This document shows positions 44,425 through 52,750 of a DNA stretch of 64,000 nucleotides, one piece after another; position 1 is the first letter of the stretch, and every line of letters begins with the position of its first letter. The notes beneath the pieces were generated by a model, which was given only the letters and a program-made list of their open reading frames with translations, searched no databases and was not told the origin of the DNA. The stretch spans positions 72,871-136,870 of the forward strand of contig JAKOYN010000044.1 in assembly GCA_029780415.1 (NCBI GenBank), written 5' to 3'. Both the position numbers and the translations under genes were made by a program. This stretch comes from RXIX01 sp003989075 (GTDB lineage Bacteria > Pseudomonadota > Gammaproteobacteria > Competibacterales > Competibacteraceae).

Positions 44425-45534
44425 TCAGGAAAGGCTGTGCTTGAAGTCGTCGTATGCAAAACTGCGGATGCGCTCCAGCGTTCCATCCAGTCGGCGCACG
44501 ACAATAGCGGGCATGGGCAGGCCGTTAAACCAGTTCTTGTTCACCATGGTATAGCCCGCAGCGTCGGCGATGCGGACTTCGCTGCCCACTCGCAGTGGGG
44601 CTTCGAGAGCATACTCACCGAATATGTCACCTGCTAGACAGGAGCGGCCGGCGATCATGACCCGATGCGGACCCGGTGCGGGCGCATTCAGCCGCGGCGT
44701 GGTGCCATAGATCAGATGATCGGGCATATGCGCCTGTAGCGAGGCGTCGAGGATGGCAATGTCGATTTCGTTGTGCAGCACATCCAGCACCGTCGTCACC
44801 AGTTCGGCGCTCTCGGTGATCGCCGCTTCGCCGGGTTCCAGGTAAACCTGCACGCCAAAGCGTTCGCTAAACCCCTTCAGCAGCGCGCAGAACCGGTCCA
44901 GCGCATAGCCGGCCTTGGTGAAATACAGACCGCCGCCAAGGCTGACCCAATCGAGCCGGTCGAGCAGCGGCCCGTACTGTTCGCCGATGCGGTCGATGGC
45001 AGCGGTGATATTGTCGATATCGTCGTTTTCACAGTTGAAATGGAACATGGCGCCCTTGATCAGGGGCGCGACCGCTAGCAGCGCATCCAGATCGCGCACG
45101 CCCAACCGCGAATAACGTCGCGCCGGATCGGCCAGATCGAAATGTGAATAGCTGATACCGGGATTGACGCGCAGGCCGATCTGCAGGTCGCGCACCTCGG
45201 CGTGATAGCGTTGCAACTGCGAAATCGAGTTGAAGATCACCTTATCGGCGAAGCCTTTCACCGCCTGAATGTCGCTGTCGGAGAAGCCGACGCTATAGGC
45301 ATGGACTTCCCCACCGAATTCCTCATAGCCAAGCCGCGCTTCATACAGGGCGCTGCTGGTGGTGCCGTCCATGTACTCACGCATCAGGCCAAACACGCAC
45401 CAGGTCGAAAAGCACTTCAGGGCCAGCACCGATTTCGCGCCGGACTGCTCGCGCACCTGCTGGATGATCTCCAGGTTCTGGCGCAGCCGCGCTTCATCGA
45501 TCAGGTAATAGGGAGTAGGCAGGGTAGTCGTCAT
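44425..45534 (-). CDS. nspC: Carboxynorspermidine/carboxyspermidine decarboxylase
   Basis: A 369-residue fold-III PLP decarboxylase. The start MTTTLPTPYYLIDEARLRQNLEII, the PLP lysine motif VLALKCFSTW, YSHFDLADPARRYSRLG, FHFNCEND, LGGGLYFTKAGY and AGRSCLAGDIFGEY are those of NspC. The ATG at 45534 has CGGAG about nine bases upstream; a longer frame extends to 45702 but without homology. It finishes the pathway, decarboxylating carboxyspermidine to spermidine. As there is an ornithine decarboxylase but no diaminobutyrate pathway gene here, spermidine rather than norspermidine is the likelier product. Confidence 0.94.
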   Translation of the reverse strand: MTTTLPTPYYLIDEARLRQNLEIIQQVREQSGAKSVLALKCFSTWCVFGLMREYMDGTTSSALYEARLGYEEFGGEVHAYSVGFSDSDIQAVKGFADKVIFNSISQLQRYHAEVRDLQIGLRVNPGISYSHFDLADPARRYSRLGVRDLDALLAVAPLIKGAMFHFNCENDDIDNITAAIDRIGEQYGPLLDRLDWVSLGGGLYFTKAGYALDRFCALLKGFSERFGVQVYLEPGEAAITESAELVTTVLDVLHNEIDIAILDASLQAHMPDHLIYGTTPRLNAPAPGPHRVMIAGRSCLAGDIFGEYALEAPLRVGSEVRIADAAGYTMVNKNWFNGLPMPAIVVRRLDGTLERIRSFAYDDFKHSLS

Positions 45535-45869
45535 CGGCCAGTTCTCCGGTAGGCGGATGCAGCACATTGCCGGGCGGTCACCCGGCGGTGGCGAGTTGCC
45601 CTGGCCAGCGGATCCTGCTCCGACACGCACGGCAACACACGGGCGGATTGGTGAAAAAAGGGCAGCGGTCTGCATTTCAGGCGCGGCACGATACGGGATC
45701 AATCGTGGTTTGTACAGCGGCGATCGACCCAGGCTGGATGTGTGGAGCCGGGCCCCTGCACGGTCAATAATTCACAGCGCGCGCATGCACTATAAAAGTT
45801 GCAGCCATTAAAAAATCATTTTATTTTCATGATCAAAGAAAAGTATCATTTTAGAACATACCCAATAAC
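45535..45869. other. Intergenic region between nspC and the CheB gene
   Basis: A 335-base divergent gap. The part next to nspC is GC-rich and shows no good stem or binding site. From about 45780 the sequence becomes AT-rich (runs of A and T around 45810-45860), as expected of a promoter or upstream activating region for the CheB gene, but I cannot assign a -35/-10 pair with confidence. I see no coding capacity. Confidence 0.6.
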
Positions 45870-46526
45870 ATGATCATCCACTCGATATCAGATACCATGG
45901 CCAATACCACACTCGCAAGCACGCTGAATATCGATCCTGATCAGGGGCCTGGCATTGTTGCATTGGGTGCATCTGCCGGTGGCCAGGATGCATTCGCCCG
46001 ATTTCTGGCCGCAGTACCGGTCGATACCGGCCTGGCCTTCGTGCTGGTGCAGCACCTCGATCCCCATCAGCGCAGCCTGCTGGCGGAACTGGCCCAGCGC
46101 CACACGACCTTGCCAGTGCAGGAGATCGAAGAAGGCCAGCGCGCCGCACCCAATCACGTCTACACCATTCCGGCAAACTGCAACATCGACCTGTTGCATG
46201 GTGTTTTTCACCTGACACCGCTGGACAACCTGCCCGGACCACGCCTAGTCATTGATCATTTTTTCCAGTCACTGGCCCAGGACCAAGGCGAACACGCTGT
46301 GGGCATTGTTCTATCAGGCAGTGGCAGCGATGGCGCTCAAGGGGTACGTATCCTCAAGGCTGAAGGCAGCCTGACCCTGGCCCAGACACCGGCCACCGCC
46401 GCGCATGCCTCCATGCCGCAAAGCGCCATCGCCACCGGCTGCATCGACCAGATTCTGCCGCCGGAACAGATGCCCGCCTATCTGCTGCGTTGCCTACACC
46501 TGTTTAAACACACGGTGCAGACTTGA
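45870..46526 (+). CDS. CheB-type protein-glutamate methylesterase domain protein
   Basis: A 218-residue protein consisting of a CheB methylesterase domain without a receiver domain. The catalytic Ser is in GASAGG, the His in VQHLDPHQRS and the Asp in LSGSGSDGAQGV. It removes methyl groups (or deamidates) in receptor proteins, but no methyl-accepting receptor is near. The next gene, encoding the CheR methyltransferase, begins immediately after its stop codon; elsewhere the two are often fused in one CheB-CheR-PAS protein. The start at 45870 has no obvious ribosome site; ATG 45897 is possible. Confidence 0.87.
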   Translation: MIIHSISDTMANTTLASTLNIDPDQGPGIVALGASAGGQDAFARFLAAVPVDTGLAFVLVQHLDPHQRSLLAELAQRHTTLPVQEIEEGQRAAPNHVYTIPANCNIDLLHGVFHLTPLDNLPGPRLVIDHFFQSLAQDQGEHAVGIVLSGSGSDGAQGVRILKAEGSLTLAQTPATAAHASMPQSAIATGCIDQILPPEQMPAYLLRCLHLFKHTVQT

Positions 46527-48797
46527 ATGGCGCCCTCGGCAGATAGCGCGCTGCACAGGATTTTCATCCTGTTACGCGCCCGGACCGGTCATGACTTTTC
46601 CCAGTACAAGCAGAAAACCGTCCAGCGGCGTATTAGCCGACGTATGGCAGTACAGCAAATTGAGCAGATTGAGGACTACTACCAGTATTTGCGGCGTATG
46701 CCGATGGAAGTGAACCTGTTAGCCGGGGAGTTCCTGATTGGCGTCACCGAGTTCTTCCGCAATCCTGAGGCCTTCGAGACACTTGGGCAGCTTGCCCTGC
46801 CGTCTTTGTTCACCGCGCGCCCACCCGAGGAGCCGATTCGGGTCTGGGTGCCAGCCTGTGCCAGTGGCGAGGAAGCCTACTCGATCGCTATCCTGCTCTA
46901 CGAGTATCAGAACGCCACCCATAACATCTACCCGGTGCAGATCTTCGCCACTGATCTGGATCGCGCCGCGATCGGCCGCGCCCGGCTCGGTCACTATCCC
47001 CTGGGCATCGCCGCCCACCTGAGCCCCGAGCGCCTGGAGCATTTTTTTGTTCTGGACGAAAACGGCTATCAGGTCAAGGATCTAATCCGCAATTCAGTGG
47101 TGTTCGCGACGCACAGCCTGATCAAGGATCCGCCTTTTTCCCGCGTTGACCTGATCAGTTGCCGTAATCTGCTCATCTACCTGCAGTCGCCGCTGCAGAA
47201 AAAAGTCCTGCAACTGTTGCACTACGCGCTCAAGCCGGGTGGTTTTCTGTTCCTGGGCAACTCGGAAAACGCTGATGCCTTCCCTCATTTGTTCACGCCG
47301 ATCAATCGCCAGTGGAAAATTTATCAGCGTATCGCCAATTCCGAACCACGCTCACTAGCAACGAATGTTTTAGATTTAAACAGGATACCCAATAATTCCG
47401 AACTGGCCAGAACGTCTCCAGAACCCGCAATCAACATTCGGCAGATATTGGAGCAATGGCTCCTGGATCGCGCGCCGCCCTGTGTGCTCGTAAATGGTCA
47501 AGGCGACATCCTGTATGTGCATGGCCGCACTGGGGCATACCTGGAGCTGGCCAGCGGTGAAGGCATTGAGAGCAACGTGCTGCGTCTGGCGCGCGAGGGT
47601 CTGAGCTCTTTCCTCGGTGCCGCCCTGCGTCAGGCGCAGATAGGTCGCGAACCGGTGATTTACGAGCACGTCCGCATGCAGGGTCATGACGGGTTTCAGA
47701 ATATCCGCCTGAGCGTATACCCGCTGCCCAAGGTGGCGACCGCGCCGGAACTCAACATCATCCAGTTTGAGACCCTGGACAGCAGCAGCGCGCCACCGAG
47801 TGCCTCGGCCAGTGCCGAAAAGCGCATCGCCACCCTGGAATGGGAATTACGCGCCACCCGCGAATACCTGCAGACCACCATTCAGGATCTGGAGGCATCC
47901 AACGAGGAAATGAAATCCAGCAACGAGGAAATCCAGAGTGCCAACGAGGAATTGGAAAGCTCACGCGAGGAACTGCAATCGGTTAATGAAGAACTGGTGA
48001 CGCTCAACGCCGAGCACGAGCAGAAAATCGCGGAGCTGCTGCAGGTCAACAACGATTTAAACAATGTGCTTAGCCGCATCGATATCGGCATTATTTTCCT
48101 CGACAACCAGTTGCACATCCGTCGCTTCAACGCAGCCGCCACCCGCATCAGCAACCTGATCGGCAGCGACCTGGGCCGCCCGCTGAGCGATATCGTCTCC
48201 AAGCTGAACTATCCCGCACTGCTGGATGATGTGCGCGCAGTCCTGGATCAGCTTTCAAGCCGCGAGTGCGAAGTGCAGACCCGGGAAGGCGGCTGGTATT
48301 GGATGTGTATCCGTCCTTATCGCACCGCCGATAACGTCATTGATGGCGTGATGCTGACCTTCACCAATATCAGTGAGCAGAAGACGGTACAGCAGCAGCT
48401 ACAGCAGGCTCAGCAGGATATCCAGGCCGCGCGGGTGCGGGCTGAGAGCCTGATAGCCAACATCGTTGATCTGTTTGATGCGCCGCTAGCGGTGCTGGAC
48501 AGCGACATGCGGATCGTCACCACCAACCGTGCATTTCGCCAATACGGCCAGATCAAGGCCACTGATGCAAGCGATTATCGTCTGCGTGAATTGATACATG
48601 AGTCCGCAGACTTGAGGCCCTTGCAGGCCCTGCTGGCCGATGAAAGCCAGACGCCGGAGCCACGCACCCTGGAGCTGCCATCGGCCATACCCAATAGTAC
48701 CGGCCCGGCGCTGCGGCTGACCGCTCAACCCATCCGGGCGCCGGAGGGCGGCGCACCGCTGCTGCTGGTGACCTTTGATCCGGCATCCATATCCTGA
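46527..48797 (+). CDS. CheR methyltransferase with PAS domains and long coiled coil
   Basis: A 756-residue protein. The N-terminal CheR domain (about 1-275) shows TEFFRNPEAFETL, the SAM motif RVWVPACASGEEAYSIA and ISCRNLLIYL. Then follow a less clear domain (about 300-400), a long coiled coil (about 425-515, rich in SNEE repeats), and one or two PAS domains (about 520-620 and 645-755). Hybrid CheR-PAS proteins usually end in a kinase; this one does not. Starting with no gap after the CheB gene, it should function with it. The next signalling protein is a GGDEF protein, which the PAS output may control; that is inference. Confidence 0.9.
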   Translation: MAPSADSALHRIFILLRARTGHDFSQYKQKTVQRRISRRMAVQQIEQIEDYYQYLRRMPMEVNLLAGEFLIGVTEFFRNPEAFETLGQLALPSLFTARPPEEPIRVWVPACASGEEAYSIAILLYEYQNATHNIYPVQIFATDLDRAAIGRARLGHYPLGIAAHLSPERLEHFFVLDENGYQVKDLIRNSVVFATHSLIKDPPFSRVDLISCRNLLIYLQSPLQKKVLQLLHYALKPGGFLFLGNSENADAFPHLFTPINRQWKIYQRIANSEPRSLATNVLDLNRIPNNSELARTSPEPAINIRQILEQWLLDRAPPCVLVNGQGDILYVHGRTGAYLELASGEGIESNVLRLAREGLSSFLGAALRQAQIGREPVIYEHVRMQGHDGFQNIRLSVYPLPKVATAPELNIIQFETLDSSSAPPSASASAEKRIATLEWELRATREYLQTTIQDLEASNEEMKSSNEEIQSANEELESSREELQSVNEELVTLNAEHEQKIAELLQVNNDLNNVLSRIDIGIIFLDNQLHIRRFNAAATRISNLIGSDLGRPLSDIVSKLNYPALLDDVRAVLDQLSSRECEVQTREGGWYWMCIRPYRTADNVIDGVMLTFTNISEQKTVQQQLQQAQQDIQAARVRAESLIANIVDLFDAPLAVLDSDMRIVTTNRAFRQYGQIKATDASDYRLRELIHESADLRPLQALLADESQTPEPRTLELPSAIPNSTGPALRLTAQPIRAPEGGAPLLLVTFDPASIS

Positions 48798-48876
48798 TAC
48801 ATCATCCTGATACATCCGTTCTTGCAATGCAGCATCTGCTGTACTGAACTATATTTATTTCTATCGGGACTTTCGC

Positions 48877-48956
48877 TTTCCGTCATTCCCGCGTATGCGG
48901 GAATCCAGTAGCTTGTTGAAAAGAATGGATACCCGCTTTCGCGGGTATGACGGAAA
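48877..48956. repeat. Palindromic intergenic repeat of about 80 bp
   Basis: An inverted repeat with ends TTTCCGTCAT and ATGACGGAAA, containing two further hairpins (CATTCCCGC/GCGGGAAT and GATACCCGC/GCGGGTAT). Frames across it encode the well-known RHTRESGYP and WIPAYAGMT peptides that give false ORFs in many proteobacterial genomes. It is a dispersed MITE-like or REP-like sequence, lying in the 250-base gap between the CheR and GGDEF genes. Confidence 0.85.
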
Positions 48957-49047
48957 AAGCAAGGTAAGCGAACGTCCTGTTTATAAAGCATTTATTGATG
49001 CTTGTTCGAGCGGAGATATAAACGACGCTTAATTATGAATTCCTCAT

Positions 49048-51333
49048 ATGCGAAGACTTCCTATGACTTTCATCTCACGCAGCCACCGCAACAAGAATTT
49101 GCGCCATCGGGCGGAAGCGCTGCTGCAAAAGAAGCTGATACAGCCATTGCTGATTTCCAGTGATGTCAAGTCCTTGCAGCACGAGCTGCATGTGCACCGG
49201 ATCGAACTGGAACTGCAGAATGAGGAACTGCGTGCCGCCGAGCAGCGCCTGCGTGGCCTGCTCGATCGCTACACCGATCTGTATGATTTTGCCCCGGTCG
49301 GCTATTTGACCCTGGATGCCCAGGGCGTGATTGTCAAAGCCAACCAGTGTGGCGCGGCCCTGCTCGGTATCAACCGCGACAAACTACCCGGTCAGGTCTT
49401 CACGAACTTTATCGCTGCGGTAGATTGCGACCGCTACATCGCCTATCGGGTGCGCCTGTTGCAGGCCAAGACAGGTGTGCCACCACTGGAAGTGTTGTTG
49501 CGGCCAGCGACCGGCGCATTGCGCTGTGTGCTCCTGAACGGCACCCGCGCGCCGACCGTAGCCGATCAGGCCGAGGAATATCGCTTCGCGCTGAGTGACA
49601 TCACCGATCTGCGCCACGCTGAATCCACCCTCAAGGACACCACGGCACACTTGAGCGCCGTCCCGGACATGATGATGACCGTGGATCGCGAGTTAAGGAT
49701 TCGCACGCTCAACCATGCTCCTGAAGGTCTGGATTCCGGGCAGTTCATCGCAACGCCCATTCTCGATCACGTCGACCCGACCAGCCGTGCCACCGTAGCG
49801 GACTCGCTGCGCCAGGTGCTCGACAGCGGCCAGCCCAACCGCCACGAAGCCCTGGCGATCGGTCCTTTCAACAGTCTGCACTGGTACGACACCCACGTCG
49901 GGCCAATCCTTGACAACGAGGGCGGCGTGGTCGGCGCAATCCTGGTCATCCGCGACATCACCGCGCGCAAGGTTTTGGAAGAAGCACTGCGCGAACGCGA
50001 GCGGCAGGTGCGCTTTCTCGCCGAGCACGATCCGTTGACGGGCCTGCCCAACCGGGCGCTGTTCGAGGACCGCCTCGCACAGGCCTGCAGCCAGGCACAC
50101 CGCCAGCAGCAGCGGCTGGCAGTGCTCTTCATTGATCTGGACCGCTTCAAGCCGATCAACGACACCCTCGGTCATGCCATCGGCGATCGCCTGCTGCAGG
50201 AAACCGCGCAACGGCTGGCGGCCTGCCTGCGCCAGAGCGATACCGTAGCGCGCATCGGCGGTGACGAGTTCGTGATCCTGCTGCTGAACATCGAGGACAT
50301 CAGCGCGGTGCGTCAGGTCATCGACAAACTGCTGGAGACGATCACCCAGCCGTTTCATATCGATGCACACTGTCTGCACATCTCGTTAAGCGTGGGCGTG
50401 GCGCTGTACCCCGAACACAGTCAGGATGTCGCGACCCTGCTGCGTCAGGCTGATACCGCCCTGTACAAAGCCAAGAGCGATGGCCGCGGTATCTGCCGAT
50501 TCTACGAGCCGGCCATGGGCGAAACCGCGCTGGCACGCATGCATCTGGAAATCGAGCTGCGCACCGCCCTGCAACGCGATGAGTTCATCCTGCTCTATCA
50601 GCCGCAGATTGCCGTCAGTCACGGACAGCCGATCGGTTTCGAGGTGCTGCTGCGCTGGCAGCATCCGCAGCGTGGCCTGCTGACACCGGAGCTGTTCATG
50701 GACGTCGCCGAGCAGAGCGGCCTGATGATACCGATCGGTGACTGGATCCTGGATAATGCCTGCCGGCAACTGCGCGCCTGGCAAAATGGCGGCGAAGGCG
50801 CGCGTCGAGCGCTGAGTGTGGCGGTCAACCTGTCGCGCACGCAACTGGCGCAGGACACTCTGCCGACGCGGATCACAGCCATCCTCGCCGCGCACCAGTT
50901 GCACCCGGCGCAACTGGAACTGGAACTGCCCGAGGAAGCGCTGATGACCCATCCGACGGCATTGGCGCTGCTGGCGAAGCTCAAGCGTATTGGCGTGCGT
51001 CTGGTGCTGAACGAGTTTGGCGTTGGCTATTCCAGTCTGGAATATCTGCAGCAGATGCCGCTGGACAAGATCAAGATCGCCAGCAGCCTGGTACGCCAGT
51101 TGACACAGTCGCAGCGTCACGATGCCCTGGTCGCGGCGATCATTGGTCTGGGCAAGTATCTGGATTTGTGCGTGCTCGGGAGCGGGGTGGAAACCCGCGA
51201 GCAGTGGCAATTCCTGCAAGCTTATGGCTGCGACCAGTTACAGGGCGCGGCTATCGGCGCACCGCTGATGGCGGCAGCGGTCGAAGGCTGGCTGCGCGAC
51301 TGGCATTACAGCCCGCTGGAGCTGTCCACCTAG
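49048..51333 (+). CDS. PAS-GGDEF protein with degenerate EAL domain
   Basis: A 761-residue c-di-GMP protein. An N-terminal coiled coil (ELELQNEELRAAEQ) leads to PAS domains (about 75-185 and 190-310), a GGDEF domain (about 325-485) with an intact GGDEF motif near residue 404, and an EAL domain (about 505-755). The EAL domain is degraded at catalytic sites: EVLLRW replaces EALLRW, DDFGTG has become NEFGVG, IKID is IKIA, and the A-E-G-V-E glutamate is serine (GSGVE). It should therefore be a diguanylate cyclase, its EAL part perhaps binding c-di-GMP or a partner. The start is uncertain; 49048 or 49063. It follows the CheB/CheR pair. Confidence 0.9.
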   Translation: MRRLPMTFISRSHRNKNLRHRAEALLQKKLIQPLLISSDVKSLQHELHVHRIELELQNEELRAAEQRLRGLLDRYTDLYDFAPVGYLTLDAQGVIVKANQCGAALLGINRDKLPGQVFTNFIAAVDCDRYIAYRVRLLQAKTGVPPLEVLLRPATGALRCVLLNGTRAPTVADQAEEYRFALSDITDLRHAESTLKDTTAHLSAVPDMMMTVDRELRIRTLNHAPEGLDSGQFIATPILDHVDPTSRATVADSLRQVLDSGQPNRHEALAIGPFNSLHWYDTHVGPILDNEGGVVGAILVIRDITARKVLEEALRERERQVRFLAEHDPLTGLPNRALFEDRLAQACSQAHRQQQRLAVLFIDLDRFKPINDTLGHAIGDRLLQETAQRLAACLRQSDTVARIGGDEFVILLLNIEDISAVRQVIDKLLETITQPFHIDAHCLHISLSVGVALYPEHSQDVATLLRQADTALYKAKSDGRGICRFYEPAMGETALARMHLEIELRTALQRDEFILLYQPQIAVSHGQPIGFEVLLRWQHPQRGLLTPELFMDVAEQSGLMIPIGDWILDNACRQLRAWQNGGEGARRALSVAVNLSRTQLAQDTLPTRITAILAAHQLHPAQLELELPEEALMTHPTALALLAKLKRIGVRLVLNEFGVGYSSLEYLQQMPLDKIKIASSLVRQLTQSQRHDALVAAIIGLGKYLDLCVLGSGVETREQWQFLQAYGCDQLQGAAIGAPLMAAAVEGWLRDWHYSPLELST

Positions 51334-51345
51334 CGGCCTGGTCCG

Positions 51346-52092
51346 TCACAGGTTGCTGTCGATGGGCAGAATAGCGCCGGTCATGCAACCGGATTCGCCA
51401 GGATCGCAGAGGAACGCAATGATCCGCGCGATCTCAGCCGGACCGGTGCGGGTGCGCAGATGGGGCGCGGCCTGACGCAGCATGGCGGTATCAACCGCGC
51501 CCGGAGCAACCGCATTGACGCGAATGCCATGCGTCTTGCCCTCAGCGGCGAGTGCTTCGGTCAGGCCGCTCAGGGCAAACTTGCTGACCGTATAGGCAGC
51601 ATAGCCGGGGAACTTGACGGTATTGGCGATGCCGCCGAGCGAAGACACATTGACCAGACTGCCGCCATGCGCCTGCACCATCATCAGCCGGAAGGCCTGT
51701 CGCGCGCACAGCACCGCGCCACGCAGGTTGATCGCCATCAGCCGATCCCAATCGGCCATCGTCATGCTGGCAAAGGGCGCGCTGAGCAGGATGGCGGCAT
51801 TGTTGACCAGTATATCCAGCCGGCCCAGGGTCGCGGCGATATCGCTAAAAACCGCATCCACCGCCGCCTCATCGGCGACATCCAGCACCCGCGCCGAGGC
51901 CGCCAGGCCCGCCGCGCGCAGTTGCAACACCGTTGCATCCAGTTCCGCAGCGCTGCGGCTGGCGATCACCACATGGGCGCCCTTGCGCGCCAGCGCTTGC
52001 GCAGTCGCGGCGCCAATACCTCGGCCACCGCCGGTGATCAGGGCCACCTGACCGCGCAGAGTCGGGGAAACCGGGGACAGGACATCAGACAT
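51346..52092 (-). CDS. Short-chain dehydrogenase/reductase
   Basis: A 248-residue classical SDR. The cofactor motif is TGGGRGIGAATAQ, NNAAI follows near residue 95, the catalytic Ser is in VNVSSLGG and the Tyr/Lys pair in YTVSK, with NAVAPGAVDTAML after it. Residues after GGG (ASRS) fit NADP. It converges with the GGDEF gene and is divergent from fmdB. Its substrate is unknown; 3-oxoacyl-ACP-reductase-like or steroid/alcohol dehydrogenase activity is possible. GGAG precedes the ATG. Confidence 0.88.
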   Translation of the reverse strand: MSDVLSPVSPTLRGQVALITGGGRGIGAATAQALARKGAHVVIASRSAAELDATVLQLRAAGLAASARVLDVADEAAVDAVFSDIAATLGRLDILVNNAAILLSAPFASMTMADWDRLMAINLRGAVLCARQAFRLMMVQAHGGSLVNVSSLGGIANTVKFPGYAAYTVSKFALSGLTEALAAEGKTHGIRVNAVAPGAVDTAMLRQAAPHLRTRTGPAEIARIIAFLCDPGESGCMTGAILPIDSNL

Positions 52093-52315
52093 GGCACGTG
52101 CTCCGTTCCAAGGTTCAAGAGTAGATCCGCAATCAGGACCGCTGGCCCGCGCCTGACCCGGGTTGCATATTCCAGCGTCCGTTCAGTAAGGTGCAATCGG
52201 TTTCGGGAATCCCGCGCCACCTGACAAGCCGGCCCTTGAATTTCGGCGCGGCAATCCCCACAACGATAGACACTTTAAACCTCCCCTTGCCATCAGCCTG
52301 CCCGCGAGGTGCGCC

Positions 52316-52597
52316 ATGCCGATTTACGAATATCGCTGCCAGTCCTGCAACCATGAACTGGAAGCGCTGCAAAAACTCAGTGACCCCGAACTGACCGAAT
52401 GCCCGTCCTGCAAGCAGCCGCGCTTGCAGAAACTGATCTCGGCGGCCGGATTCCGCCTCAAGGGCAGCGGCTGGTACGAAACCGACTTTAAGAAAGGCAA
52501 CCAGAAGAACCTGGCCAAGAGCGACACCTCCAGCGGCAGTTGCGATGGCGCCGGCGGCTGTGGCGCCTGCCCGACGCCCGCAGGTACGGCCAGCTAG
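52316..52597 (+). CDS. FmdB-family zinc-ribbon protein
   Basis: A 93-residue protein. It has the family start MPIYEYRCQSCNHELEALQKLSD, with zinc ligands in CQSC and CPSC about 23 residues later, followed by KLISAAGFRLKGSGWYETDF and a Gly/Cys-rich tail. Its function is uncertain. It sits in front of aspS as in many gammaproteobacteria, though 153 bases of non-coding sequence separate them. Confidence 0.92.
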   Translation: MPIYEYRCQSCNHELEALQKLSDPELTECPSCKQPRLQKLISAAGFRLKGSGWYETDFKKGNQKNLAKSDTSSGSCDGAGGCGACPTPAGTAS

Positions 52598-52750
52598 AAC
52601 GCCAGCGTACATGCCGGACTCCGGTTGCGGCCAGGAGTCCGAATCCGTACCATTTCTGCCTCCATTCACCGGACATGGCTCGCGCGCCGGCCCGGCCCGC
52701 CCATTTCTTCCCAGTCCTGTTTGTTGCCACACGTACGGAACCCAGACACC

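Noticed and set aside
48725..48991. Small minus-strand ORF with RHTRESGYP and WIPAYAGMT
   Set aside because: This peptide comes from a dispersed palindromic repeat and is a well-known false ORF.
52598..52750. Possible small gene or leader between fmdB and aspS
   Set aside because: The frame is continuous with aspS but lacks conserved sequence before the ATG at 52751.
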